DNA of 64,000 nucleotides from Mycolicibacterium sarraceniae (GTDB taxonomy: Bacteria > Actinomycetota > Actinomycetes > Mycobacteriales > Mycobacteriaceae): NCBI RefSeq assembly GCF_010731875.1, contig NZ_AP022595.1, forward strand, positions 434,001 through 498,000, in the 5' to 3' direction. Made by a program: the position numbers and the translations under genes. Shown here in pieces: positions 29,207 to 38,975 of the stretch (within the stretch, counting starts at the first letter, position 1; each line of letters opens with the position of its first letter). The notes beneath the pieces are model-generated. The model saw only the letters and a program-made list of their open reading frames with translations. It had not been told where the DNA came from and did not search any database.

Positions 29207-30009
29207 GAGGCGAACTCCACCGTCACCGGGGCGTGATCCGACCAGCGCAGCGCGTACAGGGCAGGCTTTTCGACGCGGGCGGCCACGGTGCGCGCGGCCA
29301 GGCCCTCGGTGGCCAGATGGTAGTCAATGCGCCAGCCGGCGTCGTTGTCGAACGCCTTGCCCCGCCACGACCACCAGCTGTACGGCCCGGCGACATCGGG
29401 GTGCATGCGCCGCACGACGTCGACCCACCCCGAATCCAGCAGATCCGTCAGCCATTGCCGCTCGCTGGGCAAGAACCCGGCCTTCTTGACGTTGGCTTTC
29501 CAGGCCTTGATGTCGTTCTCGGTGTGCGCGATGTTCCAGTCGCCACAGATCACTGCATCCCGGCCGTCGGCGCGCAGCTCGGCCATCCGCTTGGCCAGCG
29601 CCGCGGTGAACCGTTCCTTCTCCAGCTGCCGGTCGGTGCCCGCCTCCCCGGTGTGCACGTAGACGCAGCCAACCGTCTGCCCACCAGCCAGATCCACCTC
29701 GACGTAACGGCCATGTGACTCGAATTCCTTTGCTGCCAAACCAATTCGAACTTCGGCGAATGGCGTGCGAGACAGGATCGCCACCCCGCTGCGCCCCTTG
29801 AGGTGCGGGCTGGCCGACGCCAGATGCCAGCCCTCGGCCACGGCGGGAGCGAGCGCTTCGGCTATCTGCTCGTCATCGGAACGGGTCTCCTGCAGGCACA
29901 CGACGTCGGCGGCGGTGTGGGTCAGCCAGTCGAGCAGGCCGAGGTTTTCGTCCGAGCGCTGACGCACCGCGGCGCGCACTCCGTTAACGTTGATGGTGGT
30001 CACGATCAC
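29203..30009 (-). CDS. xthA: Exodeoxyribonuclease III (AP endonuclease)
   Basis: A 268-residue member of the exonuclease III/AP endonuclease family, which removes 3' blocking groups and cuts at abasic sites in base-excision repair. Motifs in order: INVNGVRAAV (metal/substrate Asn), LQETRSDD (catalytic Glu), CGDWNIAH (Asp, Asn), WRIDYHLA and RWSDHAPV (Asp-His). The length is typical. It is upstream of, and overlaps, the amidohydrolase gene. Confidence 0.95.
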   Translation of the reverse strand: MIVTTINVNGVRAAVRQRSDENLGLLDWLTHTAADVVCLQETRSDDEQIAEALAPAVAEGWHLASASPHLKGRSGVAILSRTPFAEVRIGLAAKEFESHGRYVEVDLAGGQTVGCVYVHTGEAGTDRQLEKERFTAALAKRMAELRADGRDAVICGDWNIAHTENDIKAWKANVKKAGFLPSERQWLTDLLDSGWVDVVRRMHPDVAGPYSWWSWRGKAFDNDAGWRIDYHLATEGLAARTVAARVEKPALYALRWSDHAPVTVEFAS

Positions 30010-30067
30010 GGTGACAACCTATCGTGCGGTATTGCGGTACCGGCGGTATCACCTTTACGGTCGGTCC

Positions 30068-30242
30068 GTGGCTCCCCGCGAATCCATTCACTTAGGCAAT
30101 GGTCGCCGGCCCGGCGGCTCCGGCGAACCGATTCTGCTGCTGCATCCCGATATTCGGGGCACCGCAGCGCGTCACGGACCTGATCGCCGACTGGGCCGAT
30201 GCGCACGTGACGCCGGTGCGGCAGGCGCAGGCCGGCGGCTAG
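30068..30242 (+). pseudogene. Internally deleted alpha/beta hydrolase remnant
   Basis: From a GTG at 30068 the frame reads a hydrolase N terminus (ESIHLGNGRRPGGSGEPIL, then LLHP). About 25 codons later the sequence continues in a different frame as a hydrolase C terminus (QRVTDLIADWADAHVTPVRQ, ending TAG at 30240-30242). The whole catalytic core (nucleophile elbow, acid, most of the fold) is missing. This is a deletion remnant of an alpha/beta hydrolase, comparable in position to the broken hydrolase genes Rv3337/Rv3338 that follow trpS in M. tuberculosis (from memory). Confidence 0.65.
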
Positions 30243-30248
30243 CCGGGG

Positions 30249-32474
30249 TTAGCTCAGCGCCTCGTTGAACGTCTTGCTCGGGCGCATCACCGACGCGGTC
30301 TTTTCGGGATCCGGGTAGTAGTAGCCGCCGATATCGACCGGCTGGCCCTGCACCTCGCTAAGTTCGGCGACGATTGTGGACTCGTTCTCGGCAAGCGTCT
30401 TGGCCAGCGGTGCGAAATGCTCGGCCAGCTCCTTGTCCTCGGTCTGCTCGGCCAGGGCCTGAGCCCAGTACAGCGCGAGGTAGAACTGGCTGCCCCGGTT
30501 GTCCAGCTCGCCGGCCTTGCGCGAGGGACCCTTGTTCTCATCGAGCAGCTCGCCGACCGCGGTGTCCAGCGTGGTAGCCAGCACCGTGGCCTTGGCGTTG
30601 CCGGTCTTGTTGCCCAGGTCCTCGAGGCTGGCGCCAATCGCCAGGAACTCGCCGAGCGAATCCCAGCGCAGGTGGTTCTCCTCGACCAGCTGGCTGACGT
30701 GCTTGGGCGCCGATCCGCCGGCACCGGTCTCGTAGAGCCCGCCGCCGGCCATCAGGGGCACGATCGAGAGCATCTTGGCGCTGGTGCCCAGTTCCAGGAT
30801 CGGGAACAGGTCGGTGAGATAGTCGCGCAGGATGTTGCCGGTGGCGGCGATCGTGTCCTGGCCGCGGATCACCCGCTCGAGCGTGTACCGCATGGCCCAG
30901 ACCTGCGGCAGGATCGTGATGTCCAGGCCCTCGGTGTCCTCTTCGGCGAGGTAGGCCTTCACCTTCTTACGCAGCTCGTTCTCGTGCGGGCGCTCGTCGT
31001 CCAACCAGAACACGGTCGTCATGCCGGACAGCCGGGCCCGGTTGACGGCCAGCTTGACCCAGTCCCGGATCGGAGCGTCCTTGACGATCGGCATCCGCCA
31101 GATGTCGCCGGCTTCGACGTTCTGGCTCAGCAGTACCTCGCCGGTGTCGTTGTCGACGATGTCGGCGACACCGTCCGCAGGGATCTCGAAGGTCTTGTCA
31201 TGGCTGCCGTACTCCTCGGCCTTCTGCGCCATCAGACCGACGTTGGGGACGGTGCCCATGGTGGTCGGATCGAAGTTGCCGTGGGTCTTACAGAAGTTGA
31301 TCATCTCCTGGTACATCCGGGAGAAGGTCGATTCCGGATTGACGGCCTTAGTGTCCTTGGTGCGGCCGTCGGCACCATACATCTTGCCGCCGAGGCGGAT
31401 CATCGCGGGCATCGACGCGTCGACGATGACATCGGACGGTGAGTGGAAGTTCGAGATGCCCTTGGCCGAGTCCACCATCGCCAACTCGGGCCGGTGCTCG
31501 TGGCAGCGGTGCAGGTCTTCGATGATCTCGTCACGCTGCGAGGCAGGCAGCGTCTCGATCTTGTCGTACAGATCGGACAGGCCGTTGTTGACGTTCACGC
31601 CGAGCTCGTCAAACAGCGCCTCGTGCTTGGCGAACGCGTCCTTGTAGAACACCTTCACCGCGTGGCCGAACACGATGGGGTGACTGACCTTCATCATCGT
31701 GGCCTTGACGTGCAGCGAGAACATCACGCCGGTCTTGTAGGCGTCCTCGATCTGCTCCTCGTAGAACTCGATCAGCGCCTTCTTGCTCATGTACATGCTG
31801 TCGATGACGTCGCCGTTGTCGAGCCTCACCTCGGGCTTGAAGACAATGGTCTGGCCGCTGTTGGTCTTCAGCTCCATCCGGACCTTGCGGTCCTTGTCCA
31901 GCGTCAGTGACTTCTCCCCGTGGTAGAAGTCGCCGGTCTTCATGGTCGCGACGTGCGTGCGCGACGCCTGCGACCACTTGCCCATGCTGTGCGGGTGCTT
32001 CTTGGCGTATTCCTTGACCGCGTTGGGGGCACGACGGTCTGAGTTACCTTCGCGCAGAACCGGATTGACCGCACTGCCGAGTGCCTTGCCGTAGCGTTTC
32101 TTGATCTCGCGCGCTTCGTCGGTCTTGGGATCGTCCGGATAGTCGGGCAGGTCGTAACCCTTGGCCTTCAGCTCTTTGATCGCGGCGACCAGTTGCGGCA
32201 CCGAGGCGCTGATGTTGGGCAGTTTGATGATGTTGGCGCTCGGGTCCTGGGTCAGCGCGCCCAGCTCTGCCAGGTTGTCGGGCACCCGCTGGTCTTCGGT
32301 CAGCCGGTCGCTGAACTCGGAGAGGATGCGCGCGGCCACGGAAATGTCACTGGTCTTGACGTCGATGCCCGCGGGCTCGACAAAGGTGCGCAGGACCGGC
32401 AGAAAGGCGTAGGTCGCCAGCAGCGGCGCCTCGTCGGTGAGCGTGTAGATGATGGTCGGGTGCTCGGCGCTCAT
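30249..32474 (-). CDS. icd2: Monomeric NADP-dependent isocitrate dehydrogenase
   Basis: The 741-residue enzyme belongs to the large monomeric isocitrate dehydrogenase family (not the 45-kDa dimeric type), converting isocitrate to 2-oxoglutarate and NADPH in the TCA cycle. Recognisable segments are the N terminus [40 protein letters not shown] substrate-site sequence near 140, and the central [20 protein letters not shown] region. The length is as expected. It is divergent from the SAM-IV riboswitch/metC unit; the shared ~340-base region carries both promoters. Confidence 0.96.
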   Translation of the reverse strand: MSAEHPTIIYTLTDEAPLLATYAFLPVLRTFVEPAGIDVKTSDISVAARILSEFSDRLTEDQRVPDNLAELGALTQDPSANIIKLPNISASVPQLVAAIKELKAKGYDLPDYPDDPKTDEAREIKKRYGKALGSAVNPVLREGNSDRRAPNAVKEYAKKHPHSMGKWSQASRTHVATMKTGDFYHGEKSLTLDKDRKVRMELKTNSGQTIVFKPEVRLDNGDVIDSMYMSKKALIEFYEEQIEDAYKTGVMFSLHVKATMMKVSHPIVFGHAVKVFYKDAFAKHEALFDELGVNVNNGLSDLYDKIETLPASQRDEIIEDLHRCHEHRPELAMVDSAKGISNFHSPSDVIVDASMPAMIRLGGKMYGADGRTKDTKAVNPESTFSRMYQEMINFCKTHGNFDPTTMGTVPNVGLMAQKAEEYGSHDKTFEIPADGVADIVDNDTGEVLLSQNVEAGDIWRMPIVKDAPIRDWVKLAVNRARLSGMTTVFWLDDERPHENELRKKVKAYLAEEDTEGLDITILPQVWAMRYTLERVIRGQDTIAATGNILRDYLTDLFPILELGTSAKMLSIVPLMAGGGLYETGAGGSAPKHVSQLVEENHLRWDSLGEFLAIGASLEDLGNKTGNAKATVLATTLDTAVGELLDENKGPSRKAGELDNRGSQFYLALYWAQALAEQTEDKELAEHFAPLAKTLAENESTIVAELSEVQGQPVDIGGYYYPDPEKTASVMRPSKTFNEALS

Positions 32475-32639
32475 GTGCTGTTGTCTCCCAGCGGTCGTTC
32501 AGGTGCGGTGGCGGGTATCAGTATCGCGTCGCAATCGAACCTACGTGATCGCCGTCGTCGTATCCGCGGAGAGGTCTGCGTCACAGTCGCGCCGGAACCG
32601 TGGTCGATAACCCGCTGGCCTCCCGTTACGAAGGTCCGC

Positions 32640-32645
32640 TATGCT
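32640..32645 (+). promoter_or_regulatory. Possible -10 box for metC transcript
   Basis: TATGCT lies 6-8 bases before the first base of the SAM-IV riboswitch fold, as expected for a -10 element. No good -35 is visible, which is usual in mycobacteria. Confidence 0.4.
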
Positions 32646-32650
32646 TCAAG

Positions 32651-32770
32651 GCGGTCATGAGCGCCAGCGTCAAGCCCCGGCTCGCTGGCCGGCAACCCTC
32701 CAACCGCGGTGGGGTGCTCCGGGTGAAGACCAGGTTGAGCAGCTGTATCTAGCTGCACGGCAAGCGCGGG
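32651..32770 (+). ncRNA. SAM-IV riboswitch upstream of metC
   Basis: A 5' leader of about 120 bases with the SAM-IV core: GGTCATGAGCGCCAGCG, then CAAGCCCCGGCTCGCTGGCC, then GGCAACCCTCCAACCGCGG, and GGGTGAAGACCAGGTTGA closing the core. SAM-IV riboswitches occur in actinomycetes upstream of methionine genes and bind S-adenosylmethionine to switch expression off. The sequence sits ~45 bases before the GTG of the metC gene, whose SD GGAGG (32800-32804) could be controlled by the 3' part of the fold. Boundaries are approximate. Confidence 0.9.
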
Positions 32771-32814
32771 TCCGTGGATGACGGGCCCCCAGGACAGATG
32801 GAGGTTCGTTTCAC

Positions 32815-34182
32815 GTGACCACACCCGAAACCGAAGACGCGAGCGCGAGCTGGTCCTTCGAGACCAAACAGATCCACGCCGGGCAGACCCCCGACAGCGC
32901 CACGCATGCCCGTGCGCTGCCGATCTATGCGACCACGTCGTACACGTTCGACAACACCGAGCACGCCGCAGCGCTGTTCGGGCTGGCCGAGCCGGGCAAC
33001 ATCTACACCCGGATCATGAATCCGACCCAGGACACCGTCGAGCAGCGCATCGCGGCGCTGGAAGGCGGCGTCGCCGCGCTGTTCCTGTCCTCCGGTCAGG
33101 CCGCGGAAACCTTCGCGATCCTGAATATCGCCGGGGCCGGCGATCATATCGTCTCCTCCCCGCGCCTCTACGGCGGCACCTACAACCTGCTGCACTACAC
33201 GTTGCCCAAGCTGGGCATCGAGACCACGTTCGTGACGGACCCCGACGATCCGGCGTCCTGGCAGGCGGCGGTCCAGCCGAACACCAAGGCGTTCTTCGCC
33301 GAGACGATCTCCAACCCACAGATCGACGTGCTCGACATTCCGGCGGTGTCCACGGTGGCCCACGACAACGGAGTGCCGCTGATCGTTGACAACACCATCG
33401 CCACGCCCTACCTGATCCAACCGATCGCCCACGGCGCCGACATCGTGGTGCACTCGGCGACCAAGTACCTCGGCGGCCACGGCACAGCGATCGCCGGCGT
33501 GATCGTCGACAGCGGCAAGTTCGACTGGCGCGTTGAACAATCTGGGCACGCCAAGTTCCCCGGGTTCACCACCCCGGACCCCAGCTATCACGGTGTCGTC
33601 TTCGCCGAACTCGGCCCGCCCGCCTATGCACTCAAGGCCCGCGTCCAGTTGCTGCGCGACCTGGGTTCGGCGGCGTCGCCGTTCAACGCCTTCCTGGTGG
33701 CCCAGGGCCTGGAGACGTTGAGCCTGCGCATCGAGCGCCATGTGTCCAACGCGCTGAAGGTCGCCGAATACCTGGCCGCCCATGAGGATGTCGTGTCGGT
33801 CAACTACGCGGGTCTGCCCACCTCGCCGTGGTATGAGCGTGGAAAAAGGTTGGCGCCCAAGGGAACCGGCGCGGTGCTGGCGTTCGAACTGGCCGGCGGT
33901 GTCGAGGCGGGCAAGGCGTTCGTCAACGCGCTGACACTGCATAGCCATGTCGCCAATATCGGCGATGTGCGCTCGCTGGTGATCCACCCGGCGTCGACCA
34001 CACACCAGCAGCTGTCGACCGAAGAGCAGCTGGCCACCGGTGTCACCCCGGGTCTGGTGCGTCTGGCCGTCGGCCTCGAGGGGATCGATGACATCCTGGC
34101 TGACCTGGACCGTGGCTTCGCCGCCGCCAGGTCCACGTCAGACGGGCAGGCATCGGACCCGCGTGCCGTGGCAGCCTTTTGA
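32815..34182 (+). CDS. metC: O-acetylhomoserine sulfhydrylase (bifunctional OAH/OAS type)
   Basis: A 455-residue Cys/Met-metabolism PLP enzyme that makes homocysteine from O-acetylhomoserine and sulfide. The PLP lysine is in [11 protein letters not shown] (Lys217). [20 protein letters not shown] and [10 protein letters not shown] are family signatures, and the length is that of OAH sulfhydrylases rather than of the shorter cystathionine lyases. The symbol follows the M. tuberculosis naming of Rv3340; biochemically metY/metZ is closer. The GTG start is set by GGAGG ten bases upstream. It lies behind a SAM-IV riboswitch and is followed by metX, which provides its substrate. Confidence 0.94.
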   Translation: MTTPETEDASASWSFETKQIHAGQTPDSATHARALPIYATTSYTFDNTEHAAALFGLAEPGNIYTRIMNPTQDTVEQRIAALEGGVAALFLSSGQAAETFAILNIAGAGDHIVSSPRLYGGTYNLLHYTLPKLGIETTFVTDPDDPASWQAAVQPNTKAFFAETISNPQIDVLDIPAVSTVAHDNGVPLIVDNTIATPYLIQPIAHGADIVVHSATKYLGGHGTAIAGVIVDSGKFDWRVEQSGHAKFPGFTTPDPSYHGVVFAELGPPAYALKARVQLLRDLGSAASPFNAFLVAQGLETLSLRIERHVSNALKVAEYLAAHEDVVSVNYAGLPTSPWYERGKRLAPKGTGAVLAFELAGGVEAGKAFVNALTLHSHVANIGDVRSLVIHPASTTHQQLSTEEQLATGVTPGLVRLAVGLEGIDDILADLDRGFAAARSTSDGQASDPRAVAAF

Positions 34183-34193
34183 GTGAGCCTGAT

Positions 34194-35333
34194 ATGACCC
34201 TTTCTGATGAGCGCATAGTGGCGCTGCCGGCCGAGGGCGAGATCGGTGTCGTCGACATCGGCCCGCTGACGCTGGAAAGCGGCGAGGTACTCGCGGACGT
34301 CTCGATCGCGGTGCAGCGCTGGGGCGAACTCTCCCCCACCCGCGACAACGTGGTGGTGGCGCTGCATGCCCTGACCGGCGATTCGCATCTGACCGGGCCA
34401 GCCGGCCCCGGCCACCCGACGCCCGGCTGGTGGGACGGTGTCGCCGGCCCCGGCGCACCGATCGACACGAGCCGCTGGTGTGCGGTGGCCACCAACGTGC
34501 TCGGCGGCTGCCGCGGCTCGACCGGGCCCAGCTCGCTGGCTCGTGACGGTAAGCCGTGGGGTTCGCGATTCCCCGTCATCACCGTGCGCGACCAGGTCAA
34601 CGCCGACGTGGCTGCGCTGGCCGCGCTCGGCATCACCGACGTCGCCGCGCTGATGGGCGGTTCGATGGGCGGCGCACGGGCCTTGGAGTGGATGATCGGC
34701 TACCCCGAGCGGGTGCGCGCCGCGCTGGTATTGGCCGTGGGTGCTCGTGCGACCGCCGACCAGATCGGGACGCAGAGCACTCAGATCGCAGCCATCAAGG
34801 CGGACCCGAACTGGCAGAACGGCGACTATCACGGCACCGGGCGCAATCCCGATGCCGGGCTGGAGCTGGCCCGACGGTTCGCACATCTGACCTACCGCGG
34901 CGAGGCCGAGCTGGACGACCGGTTCGGCAACGACGCGCAAGACGGCGAGGACACGTTGGCCGGCGGCCGGTATGCGGTGCAGAGCTACCTGGAGCACCAG
35001 GGCGCCAAGCTGGTCGAGCGGTTCGACGCGGGCAGCTACGTGACGCTGACCGAGACGCTGTCCAGCCACGACGTCGGGCGCGGACGCGGCGGAGTGGCCG
35101 CGGCCCTGGCGTCCTGCCCGGTGCCGACGGTGGTCGGCGGGATCACCTCAGACCGGCTCTACCCGCTGCGCCTGCAGCAGGAGTTGGCCACGCTCCTGCC
35201 GAACTGCTCGGGGCTCAATGTCGTCGAATCGGTCTACGGCCATGACGGTTTCCTCGTCGAGACCGAGGCGGTGGGCGAATTGATCCGCCGGACACTGGAT
35301 CTGGCCGAGTGCGAAGGTTCTCGGACCCGGTGA
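34194..35333 (+). CDS. metX: Homoserine O-acetyltransferase
   Basis: Transfers acetyl from acetyl-CoA to L-homoserine, the first committed step to methionine. The ATG at 34194 gives 379 residues, the same as M. tuberculosis MetA/MetX; a TTG at 34179 is in frame but poorer. It shows the alpha/beta hydrolase nucleophile GGSMGG (Ser157), the [11 protein letters not shown] region with the catalytic Asp, and GHDGFLVE with the catalytic His. It is co-transcribed after metC under the SAM-IV riboswitch and overlaps the next methyltransferase gene by four bases. Confidence 0.95.
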   Translation: MTLSDERIVALPAEGEIGVVDIGPLTLESGEVLADVSIAVQRWGELSPTRDNVVVALHALTGDSHLTGPAGPGHPTPGWWDGVAGPGAPIDTSRWCAVATNVLGGCRGSTGPSSLARDGKPWGSRFPVITVRDQVNADVAALAALGITDVAALMGGSMGGARALEWMIGYPERVRAALVLAVGARATADQIGTQSTQIAAIKADPNWQNGDYHGTGRNPDAGLELARRFAHLTYRGEAELDDRFGNDAQDGEDTLAGGRYAVQSYLEHQGAKLVERFDAGSYVTLTETLSSHDVGRGRGGVAAALASCPVPTVVGGITSDRLYPLRLQQELATLLPNCSGLNVVESVYGHDGFLVETEAVGELIRRTLDLAECEGSRTR

Positions 35334-36064
35334 CCGAGACGCGGCGCGAACGCTCACTGTCCTTCGGATCCGAGGCCGCCGCCTACGAGCGGGGTCGTCC
35401 GTCGTATCCGCCACAGGCGATCGACTGGCTGTTGCCTCCCGGCGCACGCGACGTCCTGGACCTGGGCGCCGGTACCGGCAAGCTGACCACCCGGCTGGTG
35501 GAACGCGGCCTGGATGTGGTGGCCGTCGATCCGTTGGCCGAGATGCTGGAGCTGCTCAGCTCGGCACTGCCCGGCACCCCGGCACTGCTGGGCACCGCCG
35601 AGCAAATCCCGTTGCCGGACAACAGCGTCGACGCGGTTCTGGTGGCGCAGGCCTGGCATTGGTTCGATCCGGAGCAGGCCGCCTCGGAGGTGGCGCGGGT
35701 GCTGCGGCCGGGTGGGCAGCTCGGGCTGGTGTGGAACACCCGTGACGAAAGATCGGGGTGGGTCAAGGATCTGGGCCGCATCATCGGCCACGAGGACGAC
35801 CCGTTCAGCAGGTCGGTCACGCTGCCCGAACCGTTTACCGACGTGGCCCGCCACCACGTCGAGTGGACGAGTTACCTGACGCCGCAGGCTCTGATCGACC
35901 TGGTGGCATCGCGCAGCTACTGCATCACCCAACCGGCCGCGGTGCGCACCCAGACGCTCGCGGAGGTCCGCGAGTTGCTGGCCACCCATCCCGCGCTGGC
36001 CAACTCGACCGGTTTGGCGCTGCCGTACATCACGGTGTGTCTCCGCGCGACGCTGGGCAGTTAA
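35330..36064 (+). CDS. Class I SAM-dependent methyltransferase (Rv3342-like)
   Basis: A 244-residue methyltransferase of the UbiE/BioC-like group. It has [15 protein letters not shown] (motif I, ~42-56), [11 protein letters not shown], the [15 protein letters not shown] segment and [16 protein letters not shown]. The GTG start is the one overlapping the metX stop (GTGA); an earlier in-frame GTG at 35309 is less likely. It is the third gene of the metC-metX unit, so it is probably under SAM-IV control, which is notable for a SAM-using enzyme. The substrate is unknown. Confidence 0.88.
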   Translation: MTETRRERSLSFGSEAAAYERGRPSYPPQAIDWLLPPGARDVLDLGAGTGKLTTRLVERGLDVVAVDPLAEMLELLSSALPGTPALLGTAEQIPLPDNSVDAVLVAQAWHWFDPEQAASEVARVLRPGGQLGLVWNTRDERSGWVKDLGRIIGHEDDPFSRSVTLPEPFTDVARHHVEWTSYLTPQALIDLVASRSYCITQPAAVRTQTLAEVRELLATHPALANSTGLALPYITVCLRATLGS

Positions 36065-36075
36065 AGTTGGCGGGC

Positions 36076-37260
36076 ATGGGGGTGTCCGCCGAACAATGGC
36101 TATCCACACTGGCCGCCGCGGGGTTATCGGCGTTCCATTGTCGGCGAGACACGGCTGGGCTCTCGATGGTGTCACGGACACCCGAGTTCATGGGAGTCAT
36201 GCAGTCGATCACCGGTCAGCTCGACGAGCAGTCGCTGCTGGCCCGCCTCGACGACCAGTGGCCGTCGGCGGTCGGCAATGCCGCTTTCACTATCGCGGCG
36301 CAGCAAGAACCCTTCTGGCAATGCATGATTCGCGTCGTCGACGCCGAGCAGGGCGACTATCTGGCAATCCTGCGTCTGCCCGACGAGCTGCAAGCCTCCC
36401 ACGACGCGTTCGTCACGATCATCGAGAACCTGCCGGACGTCGTCACCCGCTACAGCCGCGAGTTCCGCTGTATCTATGCGAATCCGGCGCTGGGAGTGGC
36501 CACCGGTATCCCCGCAGAGACTCGCTTTGGCAAGACGTACGCCGAGACTGGCGCCCCTGTCGCGCTCGACGCTGAATTCGAAGCCGCCTTTCAACGGGTG
36601 GTGGACACCGGTGAGCCGATTGAGATCGCGTTCGACTATGCCGGGCCGAGTGGCGTACGGCACTACCTGGGGCGCGCGACGCCCGAGTTCGATCACGAGG
36701 GTCGCGTGACCTCCATTCTGTCCGTCGTCCGCGATATCAGTGAGGTCAGACGGCTGCAACACCAGCTGGAACAACTTGCCCGCACCGATCCGCTGACGGC
36801 GCTGCTGAACCGGCGTAGCTTCACCGCGCGCCTGGGCCTCGAACTGGACCTGGTCCAGCGTGGGCAGGCCGGCTTAACGCTGTTACTGCTGGACCTCGAC
36901 AACTTTAAGGACATCAACGATCGGTTCGGCCACGTCGCGGGCGACCGGGTGCTCGAGACGGTGGGTCAGGTCCTGACCGAGGAGACACGTCCCCAGGATG
37001 TCGCGGCTCGACTGGGCGGCGACGAGTTCTGCGTCGCGCTCATCAATACCGACGCCGACAGTGCCCGCGACGTCGCGCAGCGCATCAGCCGGCGGATCCG
37101 GGGTATCTGCGGCCAGGATGGACGGCCACTGGGGATATCGGCGAGTGTCGGTGTGGCCCAGGCCGAAGAACAGGACAAGACGGCCGAGGATCTGCTGTCC
37201 CGCGTGGACGTGCTGCTGTACCAGGTGAAGTCGAGCGGGACCACCGCTGGGACGGTCTAG
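36076..37260 (+). CDS. PAS-GGDEF diguanylate cyclase (copy 1, I-site present)
   Basis: A 394-residue soluble protein: an N-terminal region with no recognised domain (1-108), a PAS-like domain (~112-225) and a GGDEF domain (~235-390) that makes cyclic di-GMP from two GTP. The active-site motif GGDEF is intact (314-318), and five residues before it is RPQD (305-308), a canonical product-inhibition I-site. There is no membrane segment, so it likely responds to a cytosolic cue via PAS. The ATG at 36076 avoids overlap with the methyltransferase gene. It is followed five bases later by a paralogue of the same design, indicating a tandem duplication. Confidence 0.88.
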   Translation: MGVSAEQWLSTLAAAGLSAFHCRRDTAGLSMVSRTPEFMGVMQSITGQLDEQSLLARLDDQWPSAVGNAAFTIAAQQEPFWQCMIRVVDAEQGDYLAILRLPDELQASHDAFVTIIENLPDVVTRYSREFRCIYANPALGVATGIPAETRFGKTYAETGAPVALDAEFEAAFQRVVDTGEPIEIAFDYAGPSGVRHYLGRATPEFDHEGRVTSILSVVRDISEVRRLQHQLEQLARTDPLTALLNRRSFTARLGLELDLVQRGQAGLTLLLLDLDNFKDINDRFGHVAGDRVLETVGQVLTEETRPQDVAARLGGDEFCVALINTDADSARDVAQRISRRIRGICGQDGRPLGISASVGVAQAEEQDKTAEDLLSRVDVLLYQVKSSGTTAGTV

Positions 37261-37265
37261 AGTCG

Positions 37266-38495
37266 ATGGCTATGGAGGAAGCCTGGCTGCAGTGGTTTGC
37301 CGCATCGTCGGTGCCAGCCTTTCTGTGCCGCCGGGATGGCGGCCGAGTTGAGATCACCTCGCGAACACCGCAGTTCGCCACTGCTGTCGGTCCGGGTGCG
37401 GGCCAGCTCGGCGAGACCATCTTGCTGGCCGGGGTCGGTTCGACGTTGCCGGACATTGACAGTTCACCGGCGGCGGCACGCTTCTCCGATGCACCGGACT
37501 GGGAGTGCACACTGCAGGCACTGGACGATCCACCCACCGCGTGGCTGGGAATTCTGCGTCTGACTACCGAACGCCAGCGGCACTGCGAGACGTTCTTCTC
37601 GATTGCACAGGCATTGCCCGACATCGTCGCGCGCCTCGACCGTAACCATCGGCACGTCTACATCAATCCCCGCATCGAACGGGAGACCGGGATTCCGGCC
37701 CAGTTGTTCATCGGCAAGAGCAAGCGCGAACTCGGCCTGCCCCCAGAGCTGGTGGCGCAGTGGGAACCGTTGGTCGACCGCGTGTTGCGCAGCGAGGAAC
37801 CGGCCGAGGAGGAGCAACAGCTTCCCACGATCCACGGAGTGCGGACGTTCCTGACCCGGGTGGTGCCGGAACGCTCGCCAGACGGCCGGGTCCGTACCGT
37901 GCTCAGCACGTCACACGACATCACCCGACTCAAGTCGCTCCAGCAACAATTGGCCGAGTTGGCCTGTACCGACCCGCTGACGTCAGTACTCAACCGGCGG
38001 GGTTTCTCCGAACGCATTGAGGTTGAGCTGTCCCGCGTCCACTGTGGTGGCGGCCCACTCAGCCTGCTCTTGCTCGACGTCAACGACTTCAAATCGGTCA
38101 ACGACAGGTTCGGCCACCTCGCGGGCGACAACGTGCTGATGGCCATCGGGGATGCTCTGCTACGCGAGGCCGGGCCGAACGATTTCGTCGCCCGCCTAGG
38201 CGGCGACGAGTTCTGCGTCGCCCTGGTAGATTCCGACGCTGCGGACGCCAGCGCAATCGGCGAAAGAATTCGCCGGCGCATCAGCGGACTTGGCCCCGGC
38301 GATCGCTGTCCGTGCCAGATCGGCGTGAGCATCGGACTCACCGCTGCCGCAGTGGGCGATCACACCGTGTCCGATCTCATAACGCGAGTCGACAGGCAGA
38401 TGTACCAGGAGAAGTCCTCCACAGTCCGGACCTTTCTAACCGGGCAGGCCGAACCACCGGCCCAGCGCGGCGCGCAAGCGCTGCGCATCGGCTAG
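37266..38495 (+). CDS. PAS-GGDEF diguanylate cyclase (copy 2, I-site lost)
   Basis: A 409-residue paralogue of the preceding gene. It has the same N-terminal pattern (WLQWFAASSVPAFLCRRDGG aligns with the start of copy 1), a PAS-like domain (~108-222) and an intact GGDEF motif (312-316). The I-site position reads GPND (303-306), lacking the arginine, so product feedback is probably weaker or absent. The two copies are therefore unlikely to be equivalent. It starts five bases after the copy 1 stop, so one transcript is expected. Its last ~60 bases overlap a TetR remnant on the other strand. Confidence 0.88.
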   Translation: MAMEEAWLQWFAASSVPAFLCRRDGGRVEITSRTPQFATAVGPGAGQLGETILLAGVGSTLPDIDSSPAAARFSDAPDWECTLQALDDPPTAWLGILRLTTERQRHCETFFSIAQALPDIVARLDRNHRHVYINPRIERETGIPAQLFIGKSKRELGLPPELVAQWEPLVDRVLRSEEPAEEEQQLPTIHGVRTFLTRVVPERSPDGRVRTVLSTSHDITRLKSLQQQLAELACTDPLTSVLNRRGFSERIEVELSRVHCGGGPLSLLLLDVNDFKSVNDRFGHLAGDNVLMAIGDALLREAGPNDFVARLGGDEFCVALVDSDAADASAIGERIRRRISGLGPGDRCPCQIGVSIGLTAAAVGDHTVSDLITRVDRQMYQEKSSTVRTFLTGQAEPPAQRGAQALRIG

Positions 38496-38582
38496 CCCGA
38501 ACGTCAAAGCGAGGGCGGCGTCACTGAGCGCTCTTCGGGTGTCGGCTTTCTCGCGCTCGCGCAATCCCTGCGGTGCGGTCAT
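38436..38582 (-). pseudogene. N-terminal scrap of a TetR-family regulator gene
   Basis: From an ATG at 38582 the first ~28 residues (APQGLREREKADTRRALSDA, then ALALTF) match the start of a TetR HTH domain. The recognition helix and ligand domain are absent. The frame then runs for 20 more codons antisense to the end of the diguanylate cyclase gene. I infer truncation of a TetR gene by the arrival of the GGDEF genes or by deletion. Confidence 0.5.
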
Positions 38583-38645
38583 GCCGCCACCGTACGACTG
38601 AAATCGCCTACCGCGCACAGTTGCCCATCGGGCAAGATTGACGGA

Positions 38646-38975
38646 CTACGACGTGCCCAGCGGGTCGATCGTCGACGCGATGTAGACCATCGCCACACAC
38701 ACCGTGGTCATGGTCGCGAAATCGACGCCACGCGAGCGCACCACCAACAGCCCGGCACGATCCTCGGACAGCACCAGACGCAGCGCGGCGGCCACCCCGA
38801 CTGCGATGCCGATCAGCAGCGAGCCGCGGCGCCAGAACTCTGCCGCCACGAGAACGAACGCGACCACGAAGATCACCCCGACACCCAGGATGGGCCACTG
38901 CGAACGCACCACGCGACCGATGAAGGCCACTGCCTCCGCACGGGTCGGCAGCCAGCGCTCGGCCCGCGCGGTCAC
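38646..38975 (-). CDS. DUF3017 small membrane protein
   Basis: A 109-residue protein with three hydrophobic segments (~25-45, 50-65 and 85-102). It corresponds to the DUF3017 membrane protein found after folD in mycobacteria (Rv3355c in M. tuberculosis). The GTG start at 38975 overlaps the folD stop by four bases (GTGA), so the two are translationally coupled. Its function is unknown. Confidence 0.82.
   Translation of the reverse strand: MTARAERWLPTRAEAVAFIGRVVRSQWPILGVGVIFVVAFVLVAAEFWRRGSLLIGIAVGVAAALRLVLSEDRAGLLVVRSRGVDFATMTTVCVAMVYIASTIDPLGTS

Noticed and set aside
34179-34193. TTG start for metX at 34179
   Set aside because: The ATG at 34194 gives the family length and N terminus and has GAGTGAG upstream.
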